Shown: positions 16,246 to 24,364 of the stretch, piece by piece | Numbering within the stretch: the stretch's first letter is position 1 | Layout of the letters: each line of letters begins with the position of its first letter | Assembly: GCA_017453865.1 (NCBI GenBank) | Contig: JAFTEC010000144.1 | Coordinates: 1-35,754, forward strand | Direction: 5' to 3' | Source: Lachnospiraceae bacterium | GTDB lineage: Bacteria > Bacillota > Clostridia > Lachnospirales > Lachnospiraceae | Length of the DNA: 35,754 nucleotides | Position numbers and translations under genes: made by a program | Notes under the pieces: model-generated | Databases searched by the model: none | Seen by the model: only the letters and a program-made list of their open reading frames with translations | Told to the model about the DNA's origin: nothing

Positions 16246-17295
16246 ATGGCTGAACAATCGGTACTTGCATACACCTGTCCGGAGTGCGGGGGTTCCATGC
16301 TCTTTAACCCCAAGGAAGGGAAGCTCCAATGTGAATATTGCGACTCCCTTTTTACAAATGAAGAGGTGGAAAAATATTTCGCCGAAAAGGAACAGAAGAT
16401 CGCGGATAAGGATCAGAATAAGGAATGGGGAGAGGATGAGGACTCCATGCGGGGCTATAACTGTTCCTCCTGCGGTGCGGAGCTTATGGCGGACGAGAAT
16501 ACCGCCGTTATGAGATGCCCCTACTGCGGAAACCAGACCATCGCACCGGTCCAGTTTGCAGGAGCATTGAAGCCGGACTATGTTCTGCCCTTTGCCTTTG
16601 AGAAAAAGGAAGCCATTGCGAAATACAAGGAGTATTACGATAAGCGCTTCCTCCTTCCGAATGACTTTAAGGTATCCTCGAAGATCGATGAGATACAGGG
16701 TGTATATGTGCCCTTCTGGCTTTTCAGCGGCACCGCGGATGCGAACTGTAAATATGATGCCAGGGATTCAAAGACCGAGGGAGATTATGAGATCACTGAT
16801 TTCTATGAGTGTGACAGAGCCGGAAAGGTGGGCTTTAAGCTTGTTCCCGCCGATGCCTCGGTACGTATGGCGGATGACCTTATGGATTCCATAGAGCCTT
16901 ATAAATTCGACGCACTGGAGAAGTTCACCACGGCGTACCTGCCCGGATTCCTTGCGGAGAGATTTGATGTCAAGGAGGATGACGATCGCGAGAGAGCAAG
17001 GAAGAGGGTTGAGGAATCCGTAAAGAGCAAAATGAGGGATACGGTTAAGCATGATCAGTGTAATTCCATGACCGAGGATATAAAGATAAGCTTTAATGAC
17101 ACGAAATACGCGCTTCTTCCGGTATGGCTCCTTACCACAAACTGGAACGGAAAAACCTGGACCTTTGCAATGAACGGACAGACAGGAAAATTCATAGGTG
17201 ATCTTCCTGTGAGCGGGTCGAAGCTTTCACTCGTCGCTATCGCTACCTTTATTATTTCACTGATAATCACCTCGCTTATCTGGTCTGTTTCGTAA
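16246..17295 (+). CDS. TFIIB-type zinc-ribbon membrane protein
   Basis: The 349-aa protein has two CxxC-CxxC zinc knuckles: C11/C14 with C29/C32 (CPECGG, CEYC), and C73/C76 with C91/C94 (CSSCGA, CPYCGN). Next comes a globular region with the conserved-looking stretches LPFAFEKKEAI and GVYVPFWLFSG. A C-terminal membrane helix is at about 325-346 (LSLVAIATFIISLIITSLIW). Proteins of this type are widespread in Clostridia but lack an assigned function. The tail helix suggests that the zinc ribbons face the cytosol from the membrane. GAAGGT precedes ATG 16246. A very small membrane protein gene follows. Confidence 0.85.
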   Translation: MAEQSVLAYTCPECGGSMLFNPKEGKLQCEYCDSLFTNEEVEKYFAEKEQKIADKDQNKEWGEDEDSMRGYNCSSCGAELMADENTAVMRCPYCGNQTIAPVQFAGALKPDYVLPFAFEKKEAIAKYKEYYDKRFLLPNDFKVSSKIDEIQGVYVPFWLFSGTADANCKYDARDSKTEGDYEITDFYECDRAGKVGFKLVPADASVRMADDLMDSIEPYKFDALEKFTTAYLPGFLAERFDVKEDDDRERARKRVEESVKSKMRDTVKHDQCNSMTEDIKISFNDTKYALLPVWLLTTNWNGKTWTFAMNGQTGKFIGDLPVSGSKLSLVAIATFIISLIITSLIWSVS

Positions 17296-17387
17296 ATGGA
17301 ACGGAGTGTTACTGTTTCGCGTAGCGTAGTCATCTTGCTTTAGATCAGAGATTTTTGGGTCGAATACTTTTTTCGGAGGGAGAAAAA

Positions 17388-17570
17388 ATGTTTATCTGTA
17401 TTATCTTATCAATAATCATAACGGCGCTCGTGGTGCATTTTTGTTATAAGAGCATGAAGCCGGTTTCAGAGGCATCCGATGCCGCAAAATATATGGACAG
17501 TGAAGTAAAGCTCAGTATCGAAACGGATAAGTTTATTAGAACAGAGAAAAAGAGGAAGAAGGATGACTGA
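17388..17570 (+). CDS. Small single-span membrane protein of unknown function
   Basis: The 60-aa product begins MFICIILSIIITALVVHF, one hydrophobic helix, followed by a charged tail ending in TEKKRKKDD. ATG 17388 follows a strong GGAGGG site 6 nt upstream, so the longer reading from 17355 is rejected. It overlaps cytidine deaminase by 8 bp and lies 92 bp after the zinc-ribbon gene, so the three probably share a transcript. I do not recognise a family. Confidence 0.7.
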   Translation: MFICIILSIIITALVVHFCYKSMKPVSEASDAAKYMDSEVKLSIETDKFIRTEKKRKKDD

Positions 17571-17979
17571 GCTACCGGCTGGGATTATCGACACTCTTAT
17601 CACAAAAGCCCATGAGATGCAGCAGAGCTCCTACTGCCCTTATTCCGGCTTCGCTGTTGGAGCTGCGCTTCTTACAAAGGAGGGCAGGATCTATACCGGC
17701 TGCAACATAGAGAATGCCGCTTATTCGCCGTCAAACTGCGCTGAACGCACCGCTTTTTTTAAGGCCGTATCCGAGGGGGAAAGGAGCTTCAGGGCATTAG
17801 CGGTCGTAGGAGGGAAAAACAGGGAGATAGGGGAGCTATGCTTTCCCTGCGGGGTCTGCCGTCAGGTAATGTCTGAATTCTGCAGCCCCGACGAATTTCA
17901 GGTCATAACCAGGGACAGTACCGGAACCACGGTAATAAGAACCCTGCGCCAGCTTCTACCGGATTCCTTTGAGCTTTAA
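17563..17979 (+). CDS. cdd: Cytidine deaminase
   Basis: The 138-aa length is typical of the homotetrameric cytidine deaminases. It deaminates cytidine and deoxycytidine to uridine and deoxyuridine in pyrimidine salvage. The zinc site is complete: C59 and catalytic E61 in SNCAERTAFFKA, and C96 and C99 in PCGVCRQVM. Substrate-loop residues CNIENAAY (about 47-54) and SGFAVGAA are present. The start ATG lies inside the end of the upstream small membrane protein gene, indicating coupled translation. After its stop there is a GC-rich stretch without a clear T-run. Confidence 0.97.
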   Translation: MTELPAGIIDTLITKAHEMQQSSYCPYSGFAVGAALLTKEGRIYTGCNIENAAYSPSNCAERTAFFKAVSEGERSFRALAVVGGKNREIGELCFPCGVCRQVMSEFCSPDEFQVITRDSTGTTVIRTLRQLLPDSFEL

Positions 17980-18021
17980 GCTTTGTTATTCCGGGGGCGC
18001 AGCCCGAGGGATCTCCCGTAT

Positions 18022-18050
18022 TTGACAAATAGCTGTAATAATGGCATTAT
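18022..18050 (+). promoter_or_regulatory. Promoter for the FliM-motif small protein gene
   Basis: A perfect TTGACA (18022-18027) is followed after 17 bp by CATTAT (18045-18050). A start site near 18057 would leave a leader of about 29 nt before the gene at 18086. It looks like a vegetative sigma-A promoter; I see no flagellar sigma-28 consensus. Confidence 0.6.
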
Positions 18051-18085
18051 TAAAAGAACGTCTAATACTTTAAGGATTTGTATAT

Positions 18086-18316
18086 ATGGATAATTTAAGC
18101 GGACTCAGTCCTGAACAACAGGCATTATTTGCCAGTATAATGGGTAATTCGTCACAGGTAGCGGCTCAGAATCCTGTTATTCCGACCATGCCTCAGGCTG
18201 CTCCTGCAGCTCCGGCTCCTTCACCTTTAGCTCCGGCTCCCGCAGGCGGCGGAGATGACGGAAGAGTCCTGAGCCAGGCGGAGATAGACGCGCTTATTGC
18301 GTCGATGGCGAATTAG
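18086..18316 (+). CDS. 76-aa low-complexity protein ending in a FliM-like CheY-binding motif
   Basis: Residues 1-22 look helical. Residues 23-55 are rich in Pro and Ala (AAPAAPAPSPLAPAPAGG) and probably disordered. The C-terminal end reads RVLSQAEIDALIASMAN. LSQAEIDAL is the same as the extreme N-terminal peptide of enteric FliM (LSQAEIDALLNG), the site that binds phosphorylated CheY on the flagellar switch. Here it is at the C-terminus of a free-standing small protein with no FliM core. AAGGA lies upstream of the ATG. It may bind CheY-P or dock onto another partner. The motif is seen; the function is inferred. Confidence 0.8.
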   Translation: MDNLSGLSPEQQALFASIMGNSSQVAAQNPVIPTMPQAAPAAPAPSPLAPAPAGGGDDGRVLSQAEIDALIASMAN

Positions 18317-18325
18317 GGGTAAGTC

Positions 18326-18721
18326 ATGCCTACCGTAAAGGTTAAGGGCAACTTTCCCGTGGAGGATATGCCAATAATTCCCATGGCAGTCTTTGAGTGC
18401 TTTCTCGCTATCATGTTCTTTACCTGCAGGGCAGCAGGTGTTTTTCTTGCCGAGGTCATATTCGGTTTTCTATGGTTTTTCCTGACGGTTTTTATATGGT
18501 TAAAGGCTCAGTTTTGTGTCACCGGTGTGGTCGTCACGAAGCATTATATTGTCGTGAAGCATGGGAATGAGATAAAGCATCAGATACCGATATCCGAGGT
18601 CAGGTCTGTGGAGATCGGAAAGACCGGCAGTGTCACCGTACACGGCTCGAAGAATTACAGGGTCGGGAAGATGCGGCAGGCCGCTGCCTTTGAACAGATG
18701 ATAAATAAGATGATAAGCTAA
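18326..18721 (+). CDS. Small membrane protein with PH-like (DUF304-type) C-terminal domain
   Basis: The 131-aa product has two adjacent hydrophobic helices (about residues 20-41 and 43-60, with a short turn). They are followed by a soluble beta-rich part: VVVTKHYIVVKHGNEIKHQIPISEVRSVEIG, then SVTVHGSKNYRVGKM. The pattern of a membrane hairpin followed by a strand-rich domain with an 'I-x-E-V' strand fits bacterial PH-like domains. AGGGGT precedes the ATG, 9 bp after the FliM-motif gene, so the two are cotranscribed. Its stop overlaps the stop of the convergent glycosyltransferase gene by 4 bp. Confidence 0.7.
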   Translation: MPTVKVKGNFPVEDMPIIPMAVFECFLAIMFFTCRAAGVFLAEVIFGFLWFFLTVFIWLKAQFCVTGVVVTKHYIVVKHGNEIKHQIPISEVRSVEIGKTGSVTVHGSKNYRVGKMRQAAAFEQMINKMIS

Positions 18722-19953
18722 AGACTATCCTTCATTACTCTTTCAAGCTCCAGTGCGCGGTTATACCAGCTGTGATGGAGATGTGCGTTTTCATAGCCAA
18801 AGAGGGCCATATCCTTTATTTTTCCTTTATCTGAAAGAAGATCCGCAACCCTTTCCCCGAGATCATCAATATTTTCGATATCAAAGAATGCGATATCCTG
18901 CATATCCTTAAACTGCCTTTTAAGCGCCTCTGAAGGGTCCGACAGGCAGAGAGCCCCGTTTAGGCAGGTGTTGTATACCCTGTCGTGACCGCCCTTTTTA
19001 AACCAGGGCATTATATTAAGTGAGATCCTTGAATTTGCAATGGCTTTAAGGCAGCTTATGGAATCGACATTGCCCATATTTACGATATTTTCGGGGTGGC
19101 GGCAGTCAAGCTCGTCATAGCCCGCGCCGTATACCGTGATCTTTATCCCTGCGTCCGCTATGGAGGACACGGTTAGACCCCGGAAATAGTGGCGTACCAT
19201 AAGATCAAGGAATATCATGTTTTCGAGGCAGTCCCGTAAATAGGGATCGTCCGCATCATCCCCGAATTCCGCCTTTATCTTCTTTATTGCGGTCTCTTCA
19301 AGGGTTTTTTCCGGAGCAGCCTTTATTTCCCCGTATAATTCCATATAGAAATCAATGACGGTCCTGTCGCAGTCCTTCAGATATTTAAGGAAGTATTCGG
19401 GCCTCATATAATTACCGCAGAAGATGATATCATCCCTTCTCTTTTCAAAGGGGAGAAGGTCTGATGCACTGCATTCCCTTATCGTCATTCCCTTTTTATA
19501 TACTCCCGATTCAAAGGGGATAAGCTGGGTCCCGCCGAGATAGATCACGGTGGATGCGTTTATTTCGGGGAAGAATCTCTCCATATAGGCGGCATGGTTT
19601 TCGTCGATGGAGATCTGTATATATTTTTCGGGGATATTTACGAACTCCTTATGATAATAATATGGGTGGTCCACCACTATATTGATTATCGGAATACCGG
19701 TCTTTTTAAGGTAAACCGGGTCCTTCCCGTTCTTTTCGCAGAGCAGGGGATCATTTATCATCCCGTTAAAATTGAAGGATAAAAATACGGTTTCGCCGGG
19801 GGACACAAAGCTGTCAAGCGCCCTCTTTGAAGAGATCGGATCGGCGCAGTCATAGATAAAGATCTCGTGCCCCAGCATGGAAAAGCATTTGGCAAGCTCA
19901 AAGGAGAAAAACTCCTGACTCTCCACGGTGTTTTTGAATAAGACGATCTTCAT
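18718..19953 (-). CDS. Glycosyltransferase, GT-B type (CgeB/DUF3880-like)
   Basis: From ATG 19953 the product is 411 aa. The N-terminal half has a Rossmann-like start (MKIVLFKNTVESQEFFSFELAKCF) and the DUF3880-like stretch IPIINIVVDHPYYYHKEF. The C-terminal half has KITVYGAGYDELDC, VNMGNVDSISCLKAIANSRISLNIMPWFKKGGHDRVYN and LNGALCLSD, the nucleotide-sugar-binding region of GT-B enzymes annotated as glycosyltransferase family 1 or CgeB. There is no membrane segment. Targets could be flagellin or cell-surface glycans, but nothing here decides this. No ribosome binding site is present, and the -10 box lies only 8 nt before the start, so the mRNA is probably leaderless. Confidence 0.85.
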   Translation of the reverse strand: MKIVLFKNTVESQEFFSFELAKCFSMLGHEIFIYDCADPISSKRALDSFVSPGETVFLSFNFNGMINDPLLCEKNGKDPVYLKKTGIPIINIVVDHPYYYHKEFVNIPEKYIQISIDENHAAYMERFFPEINASTVIYLGGTQLIPFESGVYKKGMTIRECSASDLLPFEKRRDDIIFCGNYMRPEYFLKYLKDCDRTVIDFYMELYGEIKAAPEKTLEETAIKKIKAEFGDDADDPYLRDCLENMIFLDLMVRHYFRGLTVSSIADAGIKITVYGAGYDELDCRHPENIVNMGNVDSISCLKAIANSRISLNIMPWFKKGGHDRVYNTCLNGALCLSDPSEALKRQFKDMQDIAFFDIENIDDLGERVADLLSDKGKIKDMALFGYENAHLHHSWYNRALELERVMKDSL

Positions 19954-19961
19954 GATCAAAT

Positions 19962-19970
19962 ATTATACCA
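19962..19970 (-). promoter_or_regulatory. Extended -10 promoter implying a leaderless glycosyltransferase mRNA
   Basis: On the minus strand TGGTATAAT occupies 19970-19962 and the ATG begins at 19953. With the usual 6-8 nt from the -10 box to the start site, transcription would begin at or within a base or two of the ATG. No purine-rich ribosome binding site fits in the gap (ATTTGATC). Confidence 0.6.
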
Positions 19971-20027
19971 CACAAGTAAGCTTATGCGGGTGCGGGATAA
20001 ACGCATCACTCTTCCTGCAAATTCTTT

Positions 20028-20041
20028 CGAAAATATGTTCG
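20028..20041. promoter_or_regulatory. LexA-like box upstream of the topoisomerase operon
   Basis: CGAAAATATGTTCG is one base off the symmetrical Gram-positive SOS box pattern CGAAC-N4-GTTCG. It ends 7 bp upstream of the -35 hexamer. LexA control is a hypothesis; a one-mismatch 10-base pattern can arise by chance in AT-rich DNA. Confidence 0.4.
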
Positions 20042-20048
20042 ATTATTC

Positions 20049-20077
20049 TTGAAAACAGCCTTATTTTGTGTTAAAAT
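20049..20077 (+). promoter_or_regulatory. Promoter of the parE-parC operon
   Basis: TTGAAA (20049-20054) and TAAAAT (20072-20077) are separated by 17 bp. The leader to ATG 20152 is about 68 nt and carries GGAGAGAG just before the start. Confidence 0.65.
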
Positions 20078-20151
20078 CGCAAAATGTGGCGGAGGGGAGA
20101 GTATATTTTTAGTCCTGAAAAGCGCCATAGATCCTTTATAATGGAGAGAGC

Positions 20152-22074
20152 ATGAGCGATACGGTTAATTATGATGAGGCTTCGATACAGGTCCTGGAGG
20201 GACTGGAGCCTGTAAGGATGAGACCCGGCATGTATATCGGCAGTACCGGCAGCCGGGGCTTAAACCATCTGGTATATGAAATAGTCGACAACTCTGTTGA
20301 CGAGCATCTGGCCGGAAACTGTAGCGAGATAAAGGTCACTCTTAACCGCGACGGAAGCGCCACGGTGGAGGATAACGGCCGCGGAATACCCGTCGGGATG
20401 CATGAAAAGGGTGTAAGTGCGGAAAGAGTTGTGCTTACCACACTGCACGCCGGCGGTAAATTTGATGATACTGTCTATAAGACCAGCGGAGGACTGCATG
20501 GCGTCGGTTCCTCCGTTGTTAACGCGCTTTCCGAATGGCTGGATATCACTATCTGCAGGGAGGGCCTTATAAACCACGACAGATATGAAAGAGGAAAACC
20601 CACTGTTGAGCTTATTAACGGGCTTCTGCCCTGTATCGGCACCACGAGGAAAACCGGTACGAAGATAAGCTTTAAGCCCGATCCCGAGATCTTTGACACG
20701 GTGCGCTTCAAGGCCGAAGAGATAAAGAGCCGTCTTCATGAGACCGCTTACCTTAATCCGGAGCTCACGATCAAATTCAGGGATGACAGAGGGGATCAGG
20801 CAGAGGAAGAGATCTTCAATGAGCCTGACGGGATAAAGGGCTTTGTCAGGGATATGAATAAGGCGAGGGATGTCATAACTCCGGTCATCTATTTTAACGG
20901 CGAATCCGAAAATGTACAGATAGAATGTGCCTTTCAGTATATCAATGAGTTTCATGAGGAGGTATTGGGCTTCTGCAACAATATCTTTAATTCCGAGGGC
21001 GGTTCCCATCTAACAGGCTTTAAATCCACCTTTACGACCGTTATGAACAGCTATGCGAGGCAGCTCGGGATCCTTAAGGATAAGGACGCGAATTTTAACG
21101 GGGCGGATATACGTAACGGTATGACCGGGGTCATAAGCATAAAGCATCCGGATCCCAGATTTGAGGGACAGACAAAGACCAAGCTTGATAATCAGGACGC
21201 CGCAAGGGCTGTGGGAAAGGTTACCGGAGACGAGATACAGCTCTATTTTGACAGAAATCTGGACGTCCTGAAGTCCATACTCGAGTGTGCGGAAAAGGCT
21301 GCAAAGATCAGGAAGTCAGAGGAAAAAGCAAAGACAAATCTATTAACAAAGCAGAAGTACTCCTTTGACAGTAACGGAAAGCTTGCAAACTGCGTAAGCC
21401 GTGACGCTTCAAGGTGCGAGATCTTCATAGTGGAGGGAGATTCCGCCGGAGGATCTGCAAAGACCGCAAGAAACAGGATGTTCCAGGCTATACTTCCCAT
21501 AAGGGGAAAGATACTTAATGTGGAAAAGGCATCGATCGACAAGATCCTGGCAAACGCGGAGATAAAGACCATGATAAATGCCTTCGGCTGCGGCTTTTCC
21601 GAGGGCTACGGACAGGATTTTGATATTACGAAGCTCCGTTATGACAAGATAATAATCATGGCCGATGCGGACGTGGACGGTGCCCATATAGCAACCCTCT
21701 TACTTACTCTCTTTTACCGCTTTATGCCGGAGCTTATCTATGAGGGGCATGTTTATATCGCAATGCCGCCTCTCTATAAAGCCCAGCCCTCAAAGGGAAA
21801 AGAAGAGTACCTGTATGATGACAGGGCTCTGGAGGAGTACAGAAGGAAGCATAAGGGAAGCTTTATCCTTCAGCGCTATAAGGGCCTCGGGGAAATGGAT
21901 GCCGAGCAACTCTGGGAGACCACCCTGGATCCGGACCGCAGGTTACTTAAGCAGGTAAACATTGATGATGCAAGGATGGCTTCATCCGTGACCGAGCTTC
22001 TGATGGGTAATGATGTTCCTCCCAGAAAGGAATTCATCTATTCCCATGCTCTGGACGCGGAGCTGGATATATGA
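20152..22074 (+). CDS. parE: Type IIA topoisomerase subunit B (ParE / second GyrB)
   Basis: The ATPase subunit of a DNA topoisomerase, 640 aa, the normal GyrB/ParE length for Firmicutes. The GHKL ATPase shows EIVDNSVDEHLAG (magnesium Asn), VEDNGRGIPVG, HAGGKFDD and GGLHGVGSSVVNALS. The TOPRIM domain carries EIFIVEGDSAGGSAK and MADADVDGAHI. The C-terminal RYKGLGEMDAEQLWETT motif is complete. GyrB and ParE are hard to separate by eye. I lean to topoisomerase IV because the partner downstream lacks an obvious GyrA box and the pair is not next to dnaA or recF. It decatenates or relaxes chromosomes with ParC. Confidence 0.9.
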   Translation: MSDTVNYDEASIQVLEGLEPVRMRPGMYIGSTGSRGLNHLVYEIVDNSVDEHLAGNCSEIKVTLNRDGSATVEDNGRGIPVGMHEKGVSAERVVLTTLHAGGKFDDTVYKTSGGLHGVGSSVVNALSEWLDITICREGLINHDRYERGKPTVELINGLLPCIGTTRKTGTKISFKPDPEIFDTVRFKAEEIKSRLHETAYLNPELTIKFRDDRGDQAEEEIFNEPDGIKGFVRDMNKARDVITPVIYFNGESENVQIECAFQYINEFHEEVLGFCNNIFNSEGGSHLTGFKSTFTTVMNSYARQLGILKDKDANFNGADIRNGMTGVISIKHPDPRFEGQTKTKLDNQDAARAVGKVTGDEIQLYFDRNLDVLKSILECAEKAAKIRKSEEKAKTNLLTKQKYSFDSNGKLANCVSRDASRCEIFIVEGDSAGGSAKTARNRMFQAILPIRGKILNVEKASIDKILANAEIKTMINAFGCGFSEGYGQDFDITKLRYDKIIIMADADVDGAHIATLLLTLFYRFMPELIYEGHVYIAMPPLYKAQPSKGKEEYLYDDRALEEYRRKHKGSFILQRYKGLGEMDAEQLWETTLDPDRRLLKQVNIDDARMASSVTELLMGNDVPPRKEFIYSHALDAELDI

Positions 22075-22111
22075 TCAGAGGATCTAAAATTAAGTTTATC
22101 AGAGGAAATAA

Positions 22112-24364
22112 ATGTCTTCAAAGATCAAGGAACAGATAATCGGAACCGAGTATTCCGAGATAATGCAGAAAAACTATATTGACTATGCCATGTCCGTAAT
22201 AGTGTCCAGGGCGCTGCCGGACGTGAGAGACGGATTAAAGCCAGTGCAGAGACGGACTCTCTACGATATGAGCGAATTAAATATCCGTCATGACAGACCC
22301 TACAGGAAGTGCGCGAGGATCGTCGGAGATACCATGGGTAAGTACCACCCCCACGGGGACAGCTCCATCTATGATTCCCTGGTCGTTATGGCGCAGGACT
22401 TCAAAAAAGGGCAGGTATTGATAGACGGACACGGCAATTTCGGTTCCATAGAGGGGGACGGTGCCGCTGCCATGCGTTATACCGAGGCAAGGCTCCATAA
22501 GATCACCGAGGATGCCTTTTTATCGGATCTTGACAAGAATACCGTCGACTTCATACCGAATTTTGACGAGACCGAGAAGGAGCCCGAGGTACTGCCCGTA
22601 AAGATCCCGAATTTCCTTATTAACGGGTCCGAGGGAATAGCCGTTGGAATGGCGACCTCCACACCGCCACATAATCTCAGGGAGGTTATTGAGGCAGAAA
22701 AGGCCTACCTTAGAAATGAGGATATCAGCACCGAAGAGCTGATGGAATACATCAAGGGACCGGATTTTCCGACAGGCGGTATCGTTATAAATAAAGACGA
22801 TCTTAAAGAAATATACGAAAGGGGCGAGGGGAAGATCAAGCTCCGTGGCAGGGTCATTGTCGAGGATTCAAAGGGCGGAAAGCAGAACCTTGTTGTTACC
22901 GAGATCCCCTATACCATGATAGGCTCCGGCATAGGCAAGTTTATGTCGGATGTGGCTGCCCTTGTGGAAAGCCGGAAGACCAATGATATCTCTGATATTT
23001 CAAACCAGTCAGACAAAGAGGGGACCAGGATCGTCATTGAATTAAAAAAGGGCGCGGATCCCGAGAACATAAAAAACCTTCTCTACCAGAAGACCAGGCT
23101 CGAGGACACCTTTGGGGTAAATATGCTCTCCGTATGCCACGGCAGACCCGAAACCCTCGGGTTAAAAGAGATACTTGCCTCTCATGCCGGCTTTTTATAT
23201 GAGATAAATACCCGTAAATATACCGAGCTCTTAAAGAAGGACCGCGAAAAGAGAGAGGTCGAGGAGGGTCTCATAAAAGCCGTTGATGTTATAGACATCA
23301 TCATCGCGGCTTTACGGGGTTCAAAGAGCAGGGCGGATGCCATGGACTGCCTTATGACCGGAAATACCGAAAGGATAAAGTTCAGGAGAGCGGAGGATGC
23401 GCTCCTTGCCCAGAATTTTTCCTTTACTGAGAGACAGGCAAACGCCATACTGGATATGAGGCTTCACCGCTTGATAGGTCTTGAGATCGAAGCGCTGCTT
23501 CGTGAGCATGACGAGACAGTTAAGCGGATCTCCGAATACGAGGATCTTCTTACCCACTCCGAATCTATGAAGCGTGCGATCATCCGGGATCTGGATAAGT
23601 ATATGAAGGAGTTCGGGCATGACCGGAGGACCGAGATCATAAATGCCGGTGCTGCCGTATTTGAGGAAAAGCCCATAGAGGAAATGGATGTGTACTTCCT
23701 GATGGACCGCTTCGGCTATACACATACGGTGGATACCGGAACCTTTGAAAGAAACGAGGAAGCGGCGAGAGCCGAGAACAAATACTGTATTCCGGTTAAG
23801 AATACGGGACGGATAATGCTCTTTACCGCCTCCGGACAGGCTCATCTTATCAAGGTCACGGATGTCCCCCACGGTAAATTCAGGGACAAGGGAAAGCCTG
23901 TTGACAATATCAGTAATTTTGACAGTTCAAAGGAGGAGATAGTATATATCGATGATCTTGAAAGGATAATACGTTCAAGGCTCCTCTTCCTTACGGAAAA
24001 AGCCTTCGCTAAGATGGTGGACGGCAGTGAATTCGATGTACTGAAAAGAAGCGTTGCGGCAACGAACCTTTCCGACGGTGACAGGATACTTCTTATCTCC
24101 CCGGTCAACGATGAAACGAGGCAGATCCTCCTTCAGAGCAGGAAGGGCTTCTTCTTACGCTTTGCCCTGGAGGAGATACCCGAAAAGAAAAAGGGTGCGG
24201 TAGGGGTACGTTCCATGAAGCTTTCCGACGGGGATTCCCTTGAAAACGCATATCTTATGAACTATGCCGACGAAAGAACCATTGAATATAAAGGCATAGA
24301 CCTGCCTTTAACATACGTTAAAAACACACACAGGGATACGAAGGGTACAAAGATAAGAGTATGA
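22112..24364 (+). CDS. parC: Type IIA topoisomerase subunit A (ParC-like)
   Basis: The 750-aa DNA-cleaving subunit starts 37 bp after parE with AGAGGA upstream. The breakage-reunion domain shows YAMSVIVSRALPDVRDGLKPVQRR, KYHPHGDSSIYD and the catalytic tyrosine Y123 in MRYTEARL. The quinolone-determining positions in GDSSIYD carry Ser and Asp, the unmutated state. The C-terminal beta-pinwheel is recognisable, but I cannot find the GyrA-box pattern QRRGGKG, so true gyrase supercoiling is less likely. Subunit naming (ParC versus a second GyrA) remains open. Its TGA overlaps the rsmD ATG by 4 bp (ATGA). Confidence 0.88.
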   Translation: MSSKIKEQIIGTEYSEIMQKNYIDYAMSVIVSRALPDVRDGLKPVQRRTLYDMSELNIRHDRPYRKCARIVGDTMGKYHPHGDSSIYDSLVVMAQDFKKGQVLIDGHGNFGSIEGDGAAAMRYTEARLHKITEDAFLSDLDKNTVDFIPNFDETEKEPEVLPVKIPNFLINGSEGIAVGMATSTPPHNLREVIEAEKAYLRNEDISTEELMEYIKGPDFPTGGIVINKDDLKEIYERGEGKIKLRGRVIVEDSKGGKQNLVVTEIPYTMIGSGIGKFMSDVAALVESRKTNDISDISNQSDKEGTRIVIELKKGADPENIKNLLYQKTRLEDTFGVNMLSVCHGRPETLGLKEILASHAGFLYEINTRKYTELLKKDREKREVEEGLIKAVDVIDIIIAALRGSKSRADAMDCLMTGNTERIKFRRAEDALLAQNFSFTERQANAILDMRLHRLIGLEIEALLREHDETVKRISEYEDLLTHSESMKRAIIRDLDKYMKEFGHDRRTEIINAGAAVFEEKPIEEMDVYFLMDRFGYTHTVDTGTFERNEEAARAENKYCIPVKNTGRIMLFTASGQAHLIKVTDVPHGKFRDKGKPVDNISNFDSSKEEIVYIDDLERIIRSRLLFLTEKAFAKMVDGSEFDVLKRSVAATNLSDGDRILLISPVNDETRQILLQSRKGFFLRFALEEIPEKKKGAVGVRSMKLSDGDSLENAYLMNYADERTIEYKGIDLPLTYVKNTHRDTKGTKIRV

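Noticed and set aside
20260-21009. 249-aa open frame on the minus strand
   Set aside because: It lies antisense inside the topoisomerase B subunit ATPase domain; the plus-strand gene is certain.
22112-24364. DNA gyrase subunit A identity
   Set aside because: No GyrA-box pattern was found in the C-terminal domain and the pair is not next to dnaA or recF. ParC-like is preferred, though a second gyrase cannot be excluded without a tree.
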